A DNA stretch of 12,208 bases from Gammaproteobacteria bacterium (lineage in GTDB: Bacteria; Pseudomonadota; Gammaproteobacteria; Steroidobacterales; Steroidobacteraceae): NCBI GenBank assembly GCA_030040235.1, contig JASHUC010000075.1, positions 1 to 12,208 of the forward strand. Direction: 5' to 3'. The position numbers and the translations under genes were made by a program. Each line of letters begins with the position of its first letter. Position 1 is the stretch's first letter. Positions 1 through 10,331 of this stretch are shown piece by piece. The notes under the pieces are model-generated. The model saw nothing but the letters and a program-made list of their open reading frames with translations. It did not search any database and had not been told where the DNA came from.

Positions 1-4152
<4,152 letters not shown>

Positions 4153-4195
4153 AGCGGCACCGGGCGCGAGGTCCCGAAGACCCGCGGTCCTTGAC

Positions 4196-6154
4196 CTACT
4201 GATTGGGAACCCAGGGCACGATATTGGCGGGCGCCGTGGCGTTCGGCGTCTGCGCGGTGCTCCACCACGGGACCTGCTTGGTCCAGAGATAACCCGTGCT
4301 CCACGCCACGTTCTTGGTCCACAAGTAGCCCTTGGTCCACAGGTATCCCGTGGCCCAGGCATACCCATCGGACCAGGCGTATCCCTCGCTCCATGAGTAG
4401 CCCTGGTCCCATGGGTATCCGGCGTCCCAGCTGAGCCCGTCGCCCGCGAGCGGTGTGCCCCAGCTCGAGGCCTGCATGTTCATGATGTAGAACTCGCCCT
4501 GCGCATTCTCGTTGGCAGGGCCGCCGAAGTGCTCCGTGCCTGCGAGATCGGCACTGACGTTGAGTCCCACGTTGGCGCAACCGGTCGCGCTGCTCTCAGC
4601 GGCGGCGACTGCGTTGATGAGGCCGGCGCCCTGCTGAAAGACGCTGTACGCGAGCGTTCCCGCCGCGGTGACCGCGGGGCTCGCCGAGGCGAGCAGCCGG
4701 CACTTCACGTTATCCGGAGTGAGGGTGGGATTCGCCTGCAGCATCAGGGCGACGACGCCCGAGGTGACCGCCGCCGCCTGCGAAGTACCGGACATCGTGA
4801 ACAGCGATTCTCCCGGGAGCATCGAGTTCGGGTCGATGCTCGCCAGATACGTGTTGCCCGACATGGAGGCGACGATGTGGCCACCGGGAGCGATGAGCTC
4901 GGGCTTCACGAAGCCCTCGTACGTCGGGCCGGCCGATGAGAAGGAGGCGAGCCGGTCGTCGGTGAGGATACTCGGGGTGTAGTTGTCGGTGAGCGCGCCG
5001 ACCGTGATGACGTAGGGCACGTTGCCCGGCACGTCGATGGTCATCGGCCCGGGACCGGAATTGCCGGCGGCGGCGACCACCACGATGCCGGCCTTCCAGG
5101 CGGCCATCACCGCCTGATCGAGCGGATCATTCCAGTAGAACGACTCCGGGGTCGCGCCGAACGACAGGTTCAGCACGCGGATGTTGTACTGCTGCTGGTG
5201 CTGCAGGATCCAGTCGAGCCCTGCGATGACATCGACGTAGCTCCCCGCGCCCGTGCCATCGAAGGCCTGGACGACGACGAGGTTCGCCTGCGGCGCGATC
5301 GAGAGGTACTGGCCCGCGGCGTTGAAGGCGCCGCCGGCGGCGATCGAGGTGATGTGCGTGCCATGCCCGTACGCATCGCCCGTCACGGGACCGGAGGCGC
5401 CGTCGACCACGTCCTCGGTCGCGAGAACCCGCGAGCAATAGTTCTGCAACGGATCTTCCCAGATTCCGGAATCGAGCACCGCGATGGTCACTCCCTGGCC
5501 CGTAATGCCCTGTTGCTGCAGGACGTTGGCGCCCACGCGTGTCGGGTAGTTGGTCTGGAAGAGCAGAGTGGAGGAATCGACGCCGCTGCCATCCTGGACG
5601 GTCGCAAGTGAGGTGGTGGCGTCGACGACCGGAGAGGTGAGCGTGCTGACCACCGGGTTGGAGGTCACGGTCTGAAGGAGCGGGGAGACCGCCGTGCTGA
5701 GCAGCGTGCAGGTCAAGGGATTGGTCGCGACCAGCGACTCCACGGAGCTCGTGAGCGAATCGGCGCTGGAGACGACGGGAGCGGTGACGCTGTCGACCGT
5801 CGAAGTGAGCGAGCTCGTGAGCGAGCCGAGCAGCGAGCTCGACTGGCGCATGTGGACCGGACGGTCCTCGAAGAGCCGGATCGCTGCGGATTGCCGCAGG
5901 CGCATGACCTGTCCCGCGCTCAGATAGGCCGAGACGGCGTGGATGATTCCAAGCTCCCGGTCCACGCGGGCCCCGACCGTCTCGAGGCTGTCTTGCGCCG
6001 CGCCGATCGTCGCGCCCTGCACGATGTAGAGCGTGCGCCCCGTCTCGAGCGCGCTCGAGTGCGGCGCAGCGCTCGTGACGAGGGCCGCGCTCGCCACCGT
6101 GACGATCGAGAGCAACGCGAGCCCAGCCTTGCGAATCGAGGGTGCAGTGCTCAT
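4196..6154 (-). CDS. Secreted subtilisin-like serine protease (peptidase family S8) with Trp-rich C-terminal repeats
   Basis: A predicted exported endopeptidase of 652 residues. Seen: a signal peptide (~1-34, MSTAPSIRKAG then a hydrophobic stretch ending in TSAAP); an inhibitor-I9-like propeptide (~38-100, TLYIVQG ... AYLSAGQVMRL); a Ser/Thr/Val-rich spacer (~103-185); and the S8 catalytic domain (~195-520). The catalytic set is complete: Asp228 (VLDSG), His264 (GHGTH), oxyanion Asn365 (AAGNSG) and Ser458 (MSGTSQA). After a ~50-residue linker come about ten W-x-x-G-Y hexapeptides, then a Pro/Asn-rich end (VPWVPNQ). The ATG at 6152-6154 is preferred over one at 6290-6292 because AAAGAG lies 8 bases before it and the signal peptide starts there; the 46-residue extension looks non-coding. 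The sensor kinase starts 43 bases downstream on the same strand, so the two are probably co-transcribed. Substrate is unknown. Confidence 0.95.
   Translation of the reverse strand: MSTAPSIRKAGLALLSIVTVASAALVTSAAPHSSALETGRTLYIVQGATIGAAQDSLETVGARVDRELGIIHAVSAYLSAGQVMRLRQSAAIRLFEDRPVHMRQSSSLLGSLTSSLTSTVDSVTAPVVSSADSLTSSVESLVATNPLTCTLLSTAVSPLLQTVTSNPVVSTLTSPVVDATTSLATVQDGSGVDSSTLLFQTNYPTRVGANVLQQQGITGQGVTIAVLDSGIWEDPLQNYCSRVLATEDVVDGASGPVTGDAYGHGTHITSIAAGGAFNAAGQYLSIAPQANLVVVQAFDGTGAGSYVDVIAGLDWILQHQQQYNIRVLNLSFGATPESFYWNDPLDQAVMAAWKAGIVVVAAAGNSGPGPMTIDVPGNVPYVITVGALTDNYTPSILTDDRLASFSSAGPTYEGFVKPELIAPGGHIVASMSGNTYLASIDPNSMLPGESLFTMSGTSQAAAVTSGVVALMLQANPTLTPDNVKCRLLASASPAVTAAGTLAYSVFQQGAGLINAVAAAESSATGCANVGLNVSADLAGTEHFGGPANENAQGEFYIMNMQASSWGTPLAGDGLSWDAGYPWDQGYSWSEGYAWSDGYAWATGYLWTKGYLWTKNVAWSTGYLWTKQVPWWSTAQTPNATAPANIVPWVPNQ
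4258..4432 (-). repeat. Tandem 18-bp coding repeat encoding W-x-x-G-Y hexapeptides
   Basis: Inside the 3' end of the S8 protease gene. Successive hexapeptides read SWDAGY, PWDQGY, SWSEGY, AWSDGY, AWATGY, LWTKGY, LWTKNV, AWSTGY, LWTKQV, PWWSTA. Trp is invariant at position 2 and Gly-Tyr is kept at positions 5-6 in seven of ten units. The DNA is similarly periodic (recurring tccac/tggtcc words on the plus strand) but diverged, so the repeat is old or kept at protein level. The role is unknown; aromatic repeats of this kind suggest a surface, glycan or self-association module. Confidence 0.9.
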
Positions 6155-6162
6155 CGGATGTA

Positions 6163-6168
6163 CTCTTT
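6163..6168 (-). promoter_or_regulatory. Ribosome binding site deciding the S8 protease start
   Basis: On the minus strand AAAGAG lies 8 bases before the ATG at 6154-6152. No comparable site supports the longer reading frame that opens at 6292. Confidence 0.6.
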
Positions 6169-6203
6169 GAATGGGTTCGCCGCCTGCCGGTGTTGCGGCG
6201 CAT

Positions 6204-6221
6204 TGTCGCCAGAATGTGACA
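6204..6221. promoter_or_regulatory. Imperfect 18-bp dyad upstream of the protease gene
   Basis: Plus strand TGTCGCCAGAATGTGACA: arms TGTCGC and GTGACA differ from perfect symmetry at one pair. It lies 50-67 bases before the protease start, where a transcription-factor operator could sit. A TTGACA word is present further upstream (minus strand, about 6287-6292) but no convincing -10 box at proper spacing was found. Function is inferred only. Confidence 0.3.
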
Positions 6222-6309
6222 CGCATCCGGCGGCGCGCACCGCACTCGAGGGGGCCGCGCGTGTGAGGCGCGTCGCATAACGGCGGTGTCAAACCGCGGG
6301 CGCACTATG

Positions 6310-6387
6310 TCGAAACCGCGTGGGCGCGCGTTGTTCAAAGGCAGGCGCGCTTGGGTCGAAGGGCAGGACGTGCTTAAGTCGAAAGCG
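6310..6387. repeat. Degenerate ~21-25 bp tandem repeats between the protease and HD genes
   Basis: Starts at 6310, 6335, 6356 and 6379 share TC[GA]AA followed by a G-rich tract, e.g. tcaaaggcaggcgcgcttgg and tcgaagggcaggacgtgctt. The last unit runs into the stop region of the HD gene. Three partial copies with variable period; could be a decayed minisatellite or chance in GC-rich DNA. Confidence 0.3.
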
Positions 6388-6916
6388 CCTCGATGAGCGC
6401 GCGATACTCCGAGAGAGCACGCGTCGCGAGTCCCGGCTGCTTGCCTGCATCGTCCCAGCGGCGGATGCGCACCGCCTCGGCCGAGAAGGGTTGCGTGCGG
6501 AATGCCGCGATCTCGCTTGCGGACATGGGGCCGCCCTGAAGCTCGAGCGTGCGCACCGAGGCCGGGCTCAGGCGTGCGAAGTAGGCCGGATCGACAGCGC
6601 ACAGATAGCGCTTCGCCGGGACGTGCAGCCGCACCGGCTGGTGGATCTCGGAGGCGAAGCGCGTGGCGAGCCAGCGGCCGCCCACCTCCTCGTGCCGCGC
6701 ATCGGCCGTCCAGTCGGCGATATCGTCCGGGACATCCTCGACCAGGTGGCCGATGTCGTGCAGCAACGCGGCGACCACGAGTGCTGCCGAGGCGCCCTCG
6801 AGCTGTGCAGCCTGCGCAGCCTGCAGGGCGTGTTCCGTCATGGAGACGGACTCGCCGAAGTAGGCCTCACAGCCTCGCTTATCGAAGAGCGCAAAGATCT
6901 CGTCCGCCACGCTCAT
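6374..6916 (-). CDS. tmpB: HD-domain phosphonate oxygenase, PhnZ/TmpB family
   Basis: Known: PhnZ and TmpB are mixed-valence di-iron oxygenases that cleave the C-P bond of (R)-1-hydroxy-2-aminoethylphosphonate or its trimethylammonium form, giving glycine or glycine betaine plus phosphate. Seen: 180 residues, about the family length. The expected di-iron ligands are present: His29, His53-Asp54 (LLHDIGH), His75, His98 and Asp155 (RRWDD). So are the loop Tyr19 and Glu22 (AYFGES) and Lys102. These fall at a constant 5-6 residue offset from PhnZ positions as I recall them. The start has GGGAG 7 bases upstream, and its ATG overlaps the upstream stop (ATGA), a sign of translational coupling to the hydroxylase remnant. 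Odd: the partner hydroxylase that would make its substrate is only a fragment. The symbol is family-level; choosing between PhnZ and TmpB rests on the remnant being GBBH/TmpA-like rather than PhyH-like. Confidence 0.85.
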   Translation of the reverse strand: MSVADEIFALFDKRGCEAYFGESVSMTEHALQAAQAAQLEGASAALVVAALLHDIGHLVEDVPDDIADWTADARHEEVGGRWLATRFASEIHQPVRLHVPAKRYLCAVDPAYFARLSPASVRTLELQGGPMSASEIAAFRTQPFSAEAVRIRRWDDAGKQPGLATRALSEYRALIEALST

Positions 6917-7083
6917 TCGGCCGCTCCCGCACGCAGCCGGCGGCGCAGTACGGCCGCCTCGGAGCGCACACTATCGCGCGTGAGGTAGCAACCGCGCAAA
7001 TGACGGGCGTGTCGCCCCGAGGAGTACGCGGTGCGACCGTGCAGGATGCGCTGCAGCGGCGCCCGCTGCTGATCGTGCATCAC
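6913..7083 (-). pseudogene. tmpA: C-terminal remnant of a 2-oxoglutarate/Fe(II) oxygenase (gamma-butyrobetaine hydroxylase/TmpA-like)
   Basis: Seen: a short minus-strand frame ends with ILHGRTAYS, RHLRGCYLTRDSVRS and AVLRRRL, then TGA at 6915-6913, inside the start of the HD gene. Known: in the TauD/GBBH family this is the C-terminus; the LHGR histidine is the distal iron ligand and the RHL/RHLRG arginine binds 2-oxoglutarate. Missing: everything N-terminal, including the HxD iron motif, so it cannot be an active enzyme. Recognisable similarity begins around 7044-7083 and overlaps the end of the upstream PAS-GGDEF-EAL gene in another frame. TmpA is the hydroxylase paired with TmpB in 2-trimethylaminoethylphosphonate degradation, so this is best read as a tmpA cut down by deletion. 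An ATG-initiated frame up to 7173 exists but its first ~30 codons are unrelated. Confidence 0.75.
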
Positions 7084-8714
7084 GCCGAGGCGGCGATGGG
7101 GGCCGAGGGGTCGATCGCGGGCGTCAACCCCGCTCCGGCCTCGAGGTACAGATCGCCACTGCCGTAGCGGCATTCGAGGGCGAGCAGCGCCTCGCGCTGT
7201 TCACGATCGTCCACGCCGGTCGCGATCGGAGTGAGGCCGAGCGCTCGCGCCATCGCGATACCGGCGCCGCACACCTTGCGCGCGATCGCATCGTTACGCA
7301 GTGCCGTGACCCACGCACGATCGAGCTGCAGGCCCCAGATGGGCGCGCGGGCGAGCCCATCGAGCGATCCCATTCCACGGCCGACCTCATCGACCACCAG
7401 CCGCACACCGAGCCGCTCGATCACGCCGAGCGGGGACGGACCCTGCGCGATGAAGGTTTTCTCCGCGATCCGCAGCTCCAGGCGCTCGGCCGGCACCGGT
7501 GCGGTTGCGAGGAAGCTCGTGATGTCCTGCGTGAAGGACTCGTGCAGGATGTGATGTCGCAGCGGACCGAAGGAGATGCGCACGTCGCGGCCCTCGCGGC
7601 TCGCGAGTGAGGCGCAGTCCGCACGCAGGCGCTCGAGCAGCAGCCGCGACAGCGGCAGGGCTAGTCCGGTCGTCTCCGCCACGCGCAGGAACTGCGAAGG
7701 AGGAATCTCGCCGCGAAGCGGATGCAGCCAGCGCAGGTACGCGACGCAGGCGACCAGAGCGCCCGAGGCGAGATCATGGCGCCCGAGGTAGCGCAGGTGG
7801 AAGTCGCCGCGCGCGATCGCCTCGTGCAGCTCGCGCGCCATATCGAGCCGGGCGAGCGCACGAAGCCGCAGCGTATCGGAAAAGAAGCGCACGGCGCTGG
7901 CTGCGGACCGCCGCGCATCCGCGGCCGCGGCGCGCGCATGGTCGAGCAGCATCCGCGGCGAGGAGGCGTCCCGCCCGAGCATCGCCACTCCGGCATAGGG
8001 CGTCAGATGAAACTCGGCGCCGGCCGAATGGATCGGCTCTCGCAGGCTCGCGCACACCCGGGCGACGCAGCCCTCGACGGCGTCCCGGTCGGAGCTCTCG
8101 ATCACGAGCGCCAGGAGGCTCTCCCCGAGTTGCCCCAGGTACCACGGCGGGCTCGCGCCTCCCGGTTCGCCCGTTGTAGGCGGCAGGCGCTGCAGCGCTG
8201 CACTCATCACCTGCTCGGAGGCCGTGACGGCCAGGACCTGCGCGATGTCGCCGATGCCGTCAACGTCGATGACTGCGACGGCGAGCGGAGTCTCACGCAG
8301 TGCAGCGAGCGACAGAGATTCCCGGAACCGGTGCAGGAAGCCGCGCCGGTCGAGGTGCGGGCGAGGGCGCTCACCGGTATCGGAGCCGTCCTCCCGTGAG
8401 CGTCCTTGAGCGATGCGAACGATGCACACCGCACGATCGGGACCCTGCGCGCTCACTCGGGCTTCGTAGTCGCGGCCGTCGTGCTTGAAGGGGACGTCCA
8501 CGGACGTTCGGTGCGCAATCGCCTTGCGCGCGAGCTGCTTGAGCAGCCCCGCCAAGGGCTCGGGCCAGAGCGACTCGAGGTGTTTCCCGGCCGCATCGGG
8601 CGGGGGCTGAAGGCCGGGGACCGCGTGCCCGCCCCCGTGCGCCAGCACCAGGCCATCGCGCCTCACGAGCACGACGAGATCGGGGAGGGCCTGAATCAAT
8701 GAGTCGCCGGGCAT
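7080..8714 (-). CDS. PAS-GGDEF-EAL protein with both catalytic signatures degenerate
   Basis: Seen: 544 residues with no membrane helix, so probably cytoplasmic. A PAS-like module (~5-105, ALPDLVVLVRRDG), a GGDEF-type fold (~120-275) and an EAL-type fold (~285-530). The GGDEF site reads LGESL (196-200), although VIDVD metal residues remain. EAL is VAY (324-326, CVAYLRW). DDFG is DEVG, the KIDR lysine is replaced (LQLDR) and AEGVE is ATGVD, so most c-di-GMP phosphodiesterase residues are gone. Known: such paired degenerate domains act as c-di-GMP receptors or as protein-protein scaffolds rather than enzymes. The ATG start places the PAS region at the N-terminus; its ribosome site is weak. It lies just upstream of the oxygenase remnant and HD gene, with no visible terminator, so read-through into the HD gene is plausible. 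Function is unknown. Confidence 0.9.
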   Translation of the reverse strand: MPGDSLIQALPDLVVLVRRDGLVLAHGGGHAVPGLQPPPDAAGKHLESLWPEPLAGLLKQLARKAIAHRTSVDVPFKHDGRDYEARVSAQGPDRAVCIVRIAQGRSREDGSDTGERPRPHLDRRGFLHRFRESLSLAALRETPLAVAVIDVDGIGDIAQVLAVTASEQVMSAALQRLPPTTGEPGGASPPWYLGQLGESLLALVIESSDRDAVEGCVARVCASLREPIHSAGAEFHLTPYAGVAMLGRDASSPRMLLDHARAAAADARRSAASAVRFFSDTLRLRALARLDMARELHEAIARGDFHLRYLGRHDLASGALVACVAYLRWLHPLRGEIPPSQFLRVAETTGLALPLSRLLLERLRADCASLASREGRDVRISFGPLRHHILHESFTQDITSFLATAPVPAERLELRIAEKTFIAQGPSPLGVIERLGVRLVVDEVGRGMGSLDGLARAPIWGLQLDRAWVTALRNDAIARKVCGAGIAMARALGLTPIATGVDDREQREALLALECRYGSGDLYLEAGAGLTPAIDPSAPIAASA

Positions 8715-8750
8715 GGGGACGCGATCGCGGATTACGTCAAACGAGGCAGA

Positions 8751-8768
8751 TCACCCCCTAAGGGGTGA
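8751..8768. promoter_or_regulatory. Perfect 7-bp inverted repeat with 4-base centre, candidate operator
   Basis: TCACCCCCTAAGGGGTGA: arms TCACCCC/GGGGTGA around CTAA, 37-54 bases before the PAS-GGDEF-EAL start codon. The spacing and CACCCC/GGGGTG arms resemble the 7-2-7 sites used by NarL/LuxR-type response regulators. The resemblance is by eye only. Confidence 0.4.
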
Positions 8769-8792
8769 GGGACGGCCGCCACACGGGGAGCG

Positions 8793-8816
8793 TACTCGAC
8801 GGGGCCCGATCGAGTA
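8793..8816. repeat. Dyad TACTCGA/TCGAGTA with GC-rich centre
   Basis: Perfect 7-bp arms at 8793-8799 and 8810-8816 around a 10-base centre that itself contains GGGGCCC. Could form a cruciform or RNA hairpin. No T-run follows, so it is not a typical intrinsic terminator. Confidence 0.4.
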
Positions 8817-8855
8817 ACGCCAGCCTGTCGGAGTTGTGATCCCCGTAGCGAGAGC

Positions 8856-8876
8856 TGAGCCGGCCCCCAGGGCTCA
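8856..8876. repeat. Dyad TGAGCC/GGCTCA
   Basis: Perfect 6-bp arms at 8856-8861 and 8871-8876 with a 9-base C-rich loop, followed by GGCC-rich sequence. Possible RNA hairpin; role unknown. Confidence 0.3.
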
Positions 8877-8974
8877 TGGCCGCTGGCCGAGGCCGAGGGC
8901 ACGCGGCATGCCGGCGAACAACGGGGGAGCGCGCACTCGGATGCGCGTCTGCGGCCCGCCCCGCGCTTCGAAGA

Positions 8975-9000
8975 GCCGTTCCGATATCGATCTGAACGGC
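8975..9000 (-). terminator. Hairpin just downstream of the permease gene, possible terminator without a U-tract
   Basis: Arms GCCGTTC (8975-8981) and GAACGGC (8994-9000) pair perfectly around a 12-base loop containing ATCGAT. It starts 50 bases beyond the permease stop on the minus strand. The following bases on that strand are TCTTCGAAG, not a T-tract, so termination is tentative. Confidence 0.35.
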
Positions 9001-9049
9001 GTGATGAGCCCGCAGGCGCTGAAGCAGCTGCACGATCAACCCGACTGGA

Positions 9050-10264
9050 CTAGAGCCAGAGTACCCCGACGAGCAGGCTCAGGAGGGTGAGCGGCACACC
9101 CACCTTGAGGTAGGTCCCGAACCGGATCTCCAGGCCGCGCGACTCGGCGCCCCGTGCCACGATCAGATTGGCGATCGAGCCGACGAGGGTGAGATTGCCG
9201 GCGAGCGTCGAGGCCATCGCGAGCGCCAGCCACGCGCGGCGCGGCTCCCCGAGGGCTGCAACGAAGGGCTTCAGCACCAGCACGGCGGGGACGTTGCTCA
9301 CCACGTTCGAGAGGAACGCCGTGAGCGCGGTGAGGATCGCGAGCCGCTCGAGATGCAGCGCACCGATCACGGAGTGTGCGCCCGTTGAGAAAAGCCACCT
9401 CTGCACGCCGGCGACCACGATGAAAAGGCCCGCGAACATCGCAAGGAGCGGCCAGTCGATCTGCGCATACACCTCGCTCGATGCCACGCGGCGCGTGATG
9501 AGCATCAGTGCCGCGGCGGCGATCGCCACTTCGGCCGGTGGCAGGCCCGCGAAAAATCCCGCCATCATCGCGAGGGTGACCAGTACCGGCTTGAGCAGGC
9601 GCGCGGGATGGGCCGGCGTGGCGTCCGCCGGAACGCTCTGCAGGCGCTCTCGCGTCCAGAATTCGTGGCGGAACAGAAGCGCGAGCAGCACGACGGTGAG
9701 CACGAGTGCGATCGCGGCAACCGGTGCGAGCGCCGCGGCGAACTCGGCGTAAGGAATTCGCGACAGGCTCCCGATGATGATGTTCTGCGGATTGCCGGTG
9801 ATCGTCGCGGTGCTGCCGGCGTTCGAGGCCATGGCGACCGCGAGCAGGTAGGGAATCGGGTCGCGTCTCAGGCGCGCAGTCAGGTCGCACACGAGCGGCG
9901 TCAGAACGAGGCAGACCGTGTCGTTCACGAGAAATGCCGACAGCGATCCCGAGACGAGCACGACGGCGGCGAGCAGCACGAGCGGATGATGCGCGCGCGC
10001 GGCGGCCCAGGCGCCGACCGCTGCGAAAAACCCCGAGAGGCGCAGGTGCGCGACGACGATCATCATCCCGAGCAGCAGCGTGATCGTATTGAGATCGATG
10101 GCGCGGTAGGCGTCCTCGAGCGAGAGTGCACCGCAGGCGACCATGGCGGCCGCTCCCGCGAGAGCGGCGCCGGCGCGATCGAGCTTGAGGCCGGGAAGGC
10201 GGCCCAGCGCCATCGCGAGATAGGTCATCGCAAAGACGGCCAGGGCGGCGATTTCAGTCGGCAT
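9050..10264 (-). CDS. SLC13/ArsB-type ion permease (ion transporter superfamily)
   Basis: Inner-membrane secondary transporter, predicted from 404 residues with about 10-12 hydrophobic helices, close to family size. Seen: two family hallmarks, the first re-entrant region SAFLVNDTVCLVLTPLV (~110-126) and the SNAGSTATITGNPQN loop (~147-161). The matching second half has SNVVSNVPAVLVLKP and ASTLAGNLTLVGSIANL. Known: this TGNP/NDT pattern is shared by ArsB arsenite permeases, NhaD antiporters and SLC13 dicarboxylate/anion carriers, so the substrate cannot be set from the sequence. No arsR, arsC or arsA is present in the window, which argues against a dedicated arsenite role. The ATG at 10262-10264 puts the first helix at once after the start; the ribosome site is weak. 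It is divergent from the HAD gene, with 67 bases between starts. Confidence 0.88.
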   Translation of the reverse strand: MPTEIAALAVFAMTYLAMALGRLPGLKLDRAGAALAGAAAMVACGALSLEDAYRAIDLNTITLLLGMMIVVAHLRLSGFFAAVGAWAAARAHHPLVLLAAVVLVSGSLSAFLVNDTVCLVLTPLVCDLTARLRRDPIPYLLAVAMASNAGSTATITGNPQNIIIGSLSRIPYAEFAAALAPVAAIALVLTVVLLALLFRHEFWTRERLQSVPADATPAHPARLLKPVLVTLAMMAGFFAGLPPAEVAIAAAALMLITRRVASSEVYAQIDWPLLAMFAGLFIVVAGVQRWLFSTGAHSVIGALHLERLAILTALTAFLSNVVSNVPAVLVLKPFVAALGEPRRAWLALAMASTLAGNLTLVGSIANLIVARGAESRGLEIRFGTYLKVGVPLTLLSLLVGVLWL

Positions 10265-10331
10265 GCACGCGGCTTGCCCGGGCAGTCAGGGCGATGGAGC
10301 TAAAATGGCGCACGACGAGGCGCGAGGACCC
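10265..10331. promoter_or_regulatory. Divergent promoter region between the permease and the HAD gene
   Basis: These 67 bases must hold the start signals of both divergent genes unless a promoter lies inside a coding region. On the plus strand TAAAAT (10301-10306) resembles a -10 box with a plausible start site near 10313, but no good -35 box is found at 16-18 bases. No clear minus-strand promoter was seen. Confidence 0.3.

Larger units (their letters stand above)
8715..9049. other. 335-bp intergenic region with four inverted repeats
   Basis: Lies between the stop of the permease gene and the start of the PAS-GGDEF-EAL gene, both minus strand. Short frames on either strand (8836-9090 plus, 8758-9039 minus) have no recognisable motif and basic, Arg/Ala/Pro-rich shadow composition, so no gene is called. 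It holds four perfect short dyads, listed separately. None is followed by a T-tract on either strand that would make a clear intrinsic terminator. Confidence 0.6.

Noticed and set aside
6155..6292. A longer protease start at 6292.
   Set aside because: The extra 46 residues have non-coding-like composition, would precede the signal peptide, and lack the ribosome site seen before 6154.
5127..6602. A 491-codon minus frame across the protease start and the HD gene end.
   Set aside because: It is a frame-shifted shadow of the protease with Arg/His-rich composition.
8751..8768. Reading the CACCCC/GGGGTG dyad as an intrinsic terminator.
   Set aside because: No T-tract follows on either strand; an operator position before the next gene fits better.
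8836..9090. An 84-codon plus-strand frame in the intergenic region that overlaps the permease end.
   Set aside because: No recognisable motif, Arg/Ala/Pro-rich composition, and no good ribosome site.
9050..10264. Calling the permease an arsenite exporter (arsB).
   Set aside because: The superfamily motifs do not separate ArsB, NhaD and SLC13 substrates, and no other ars gene is present.
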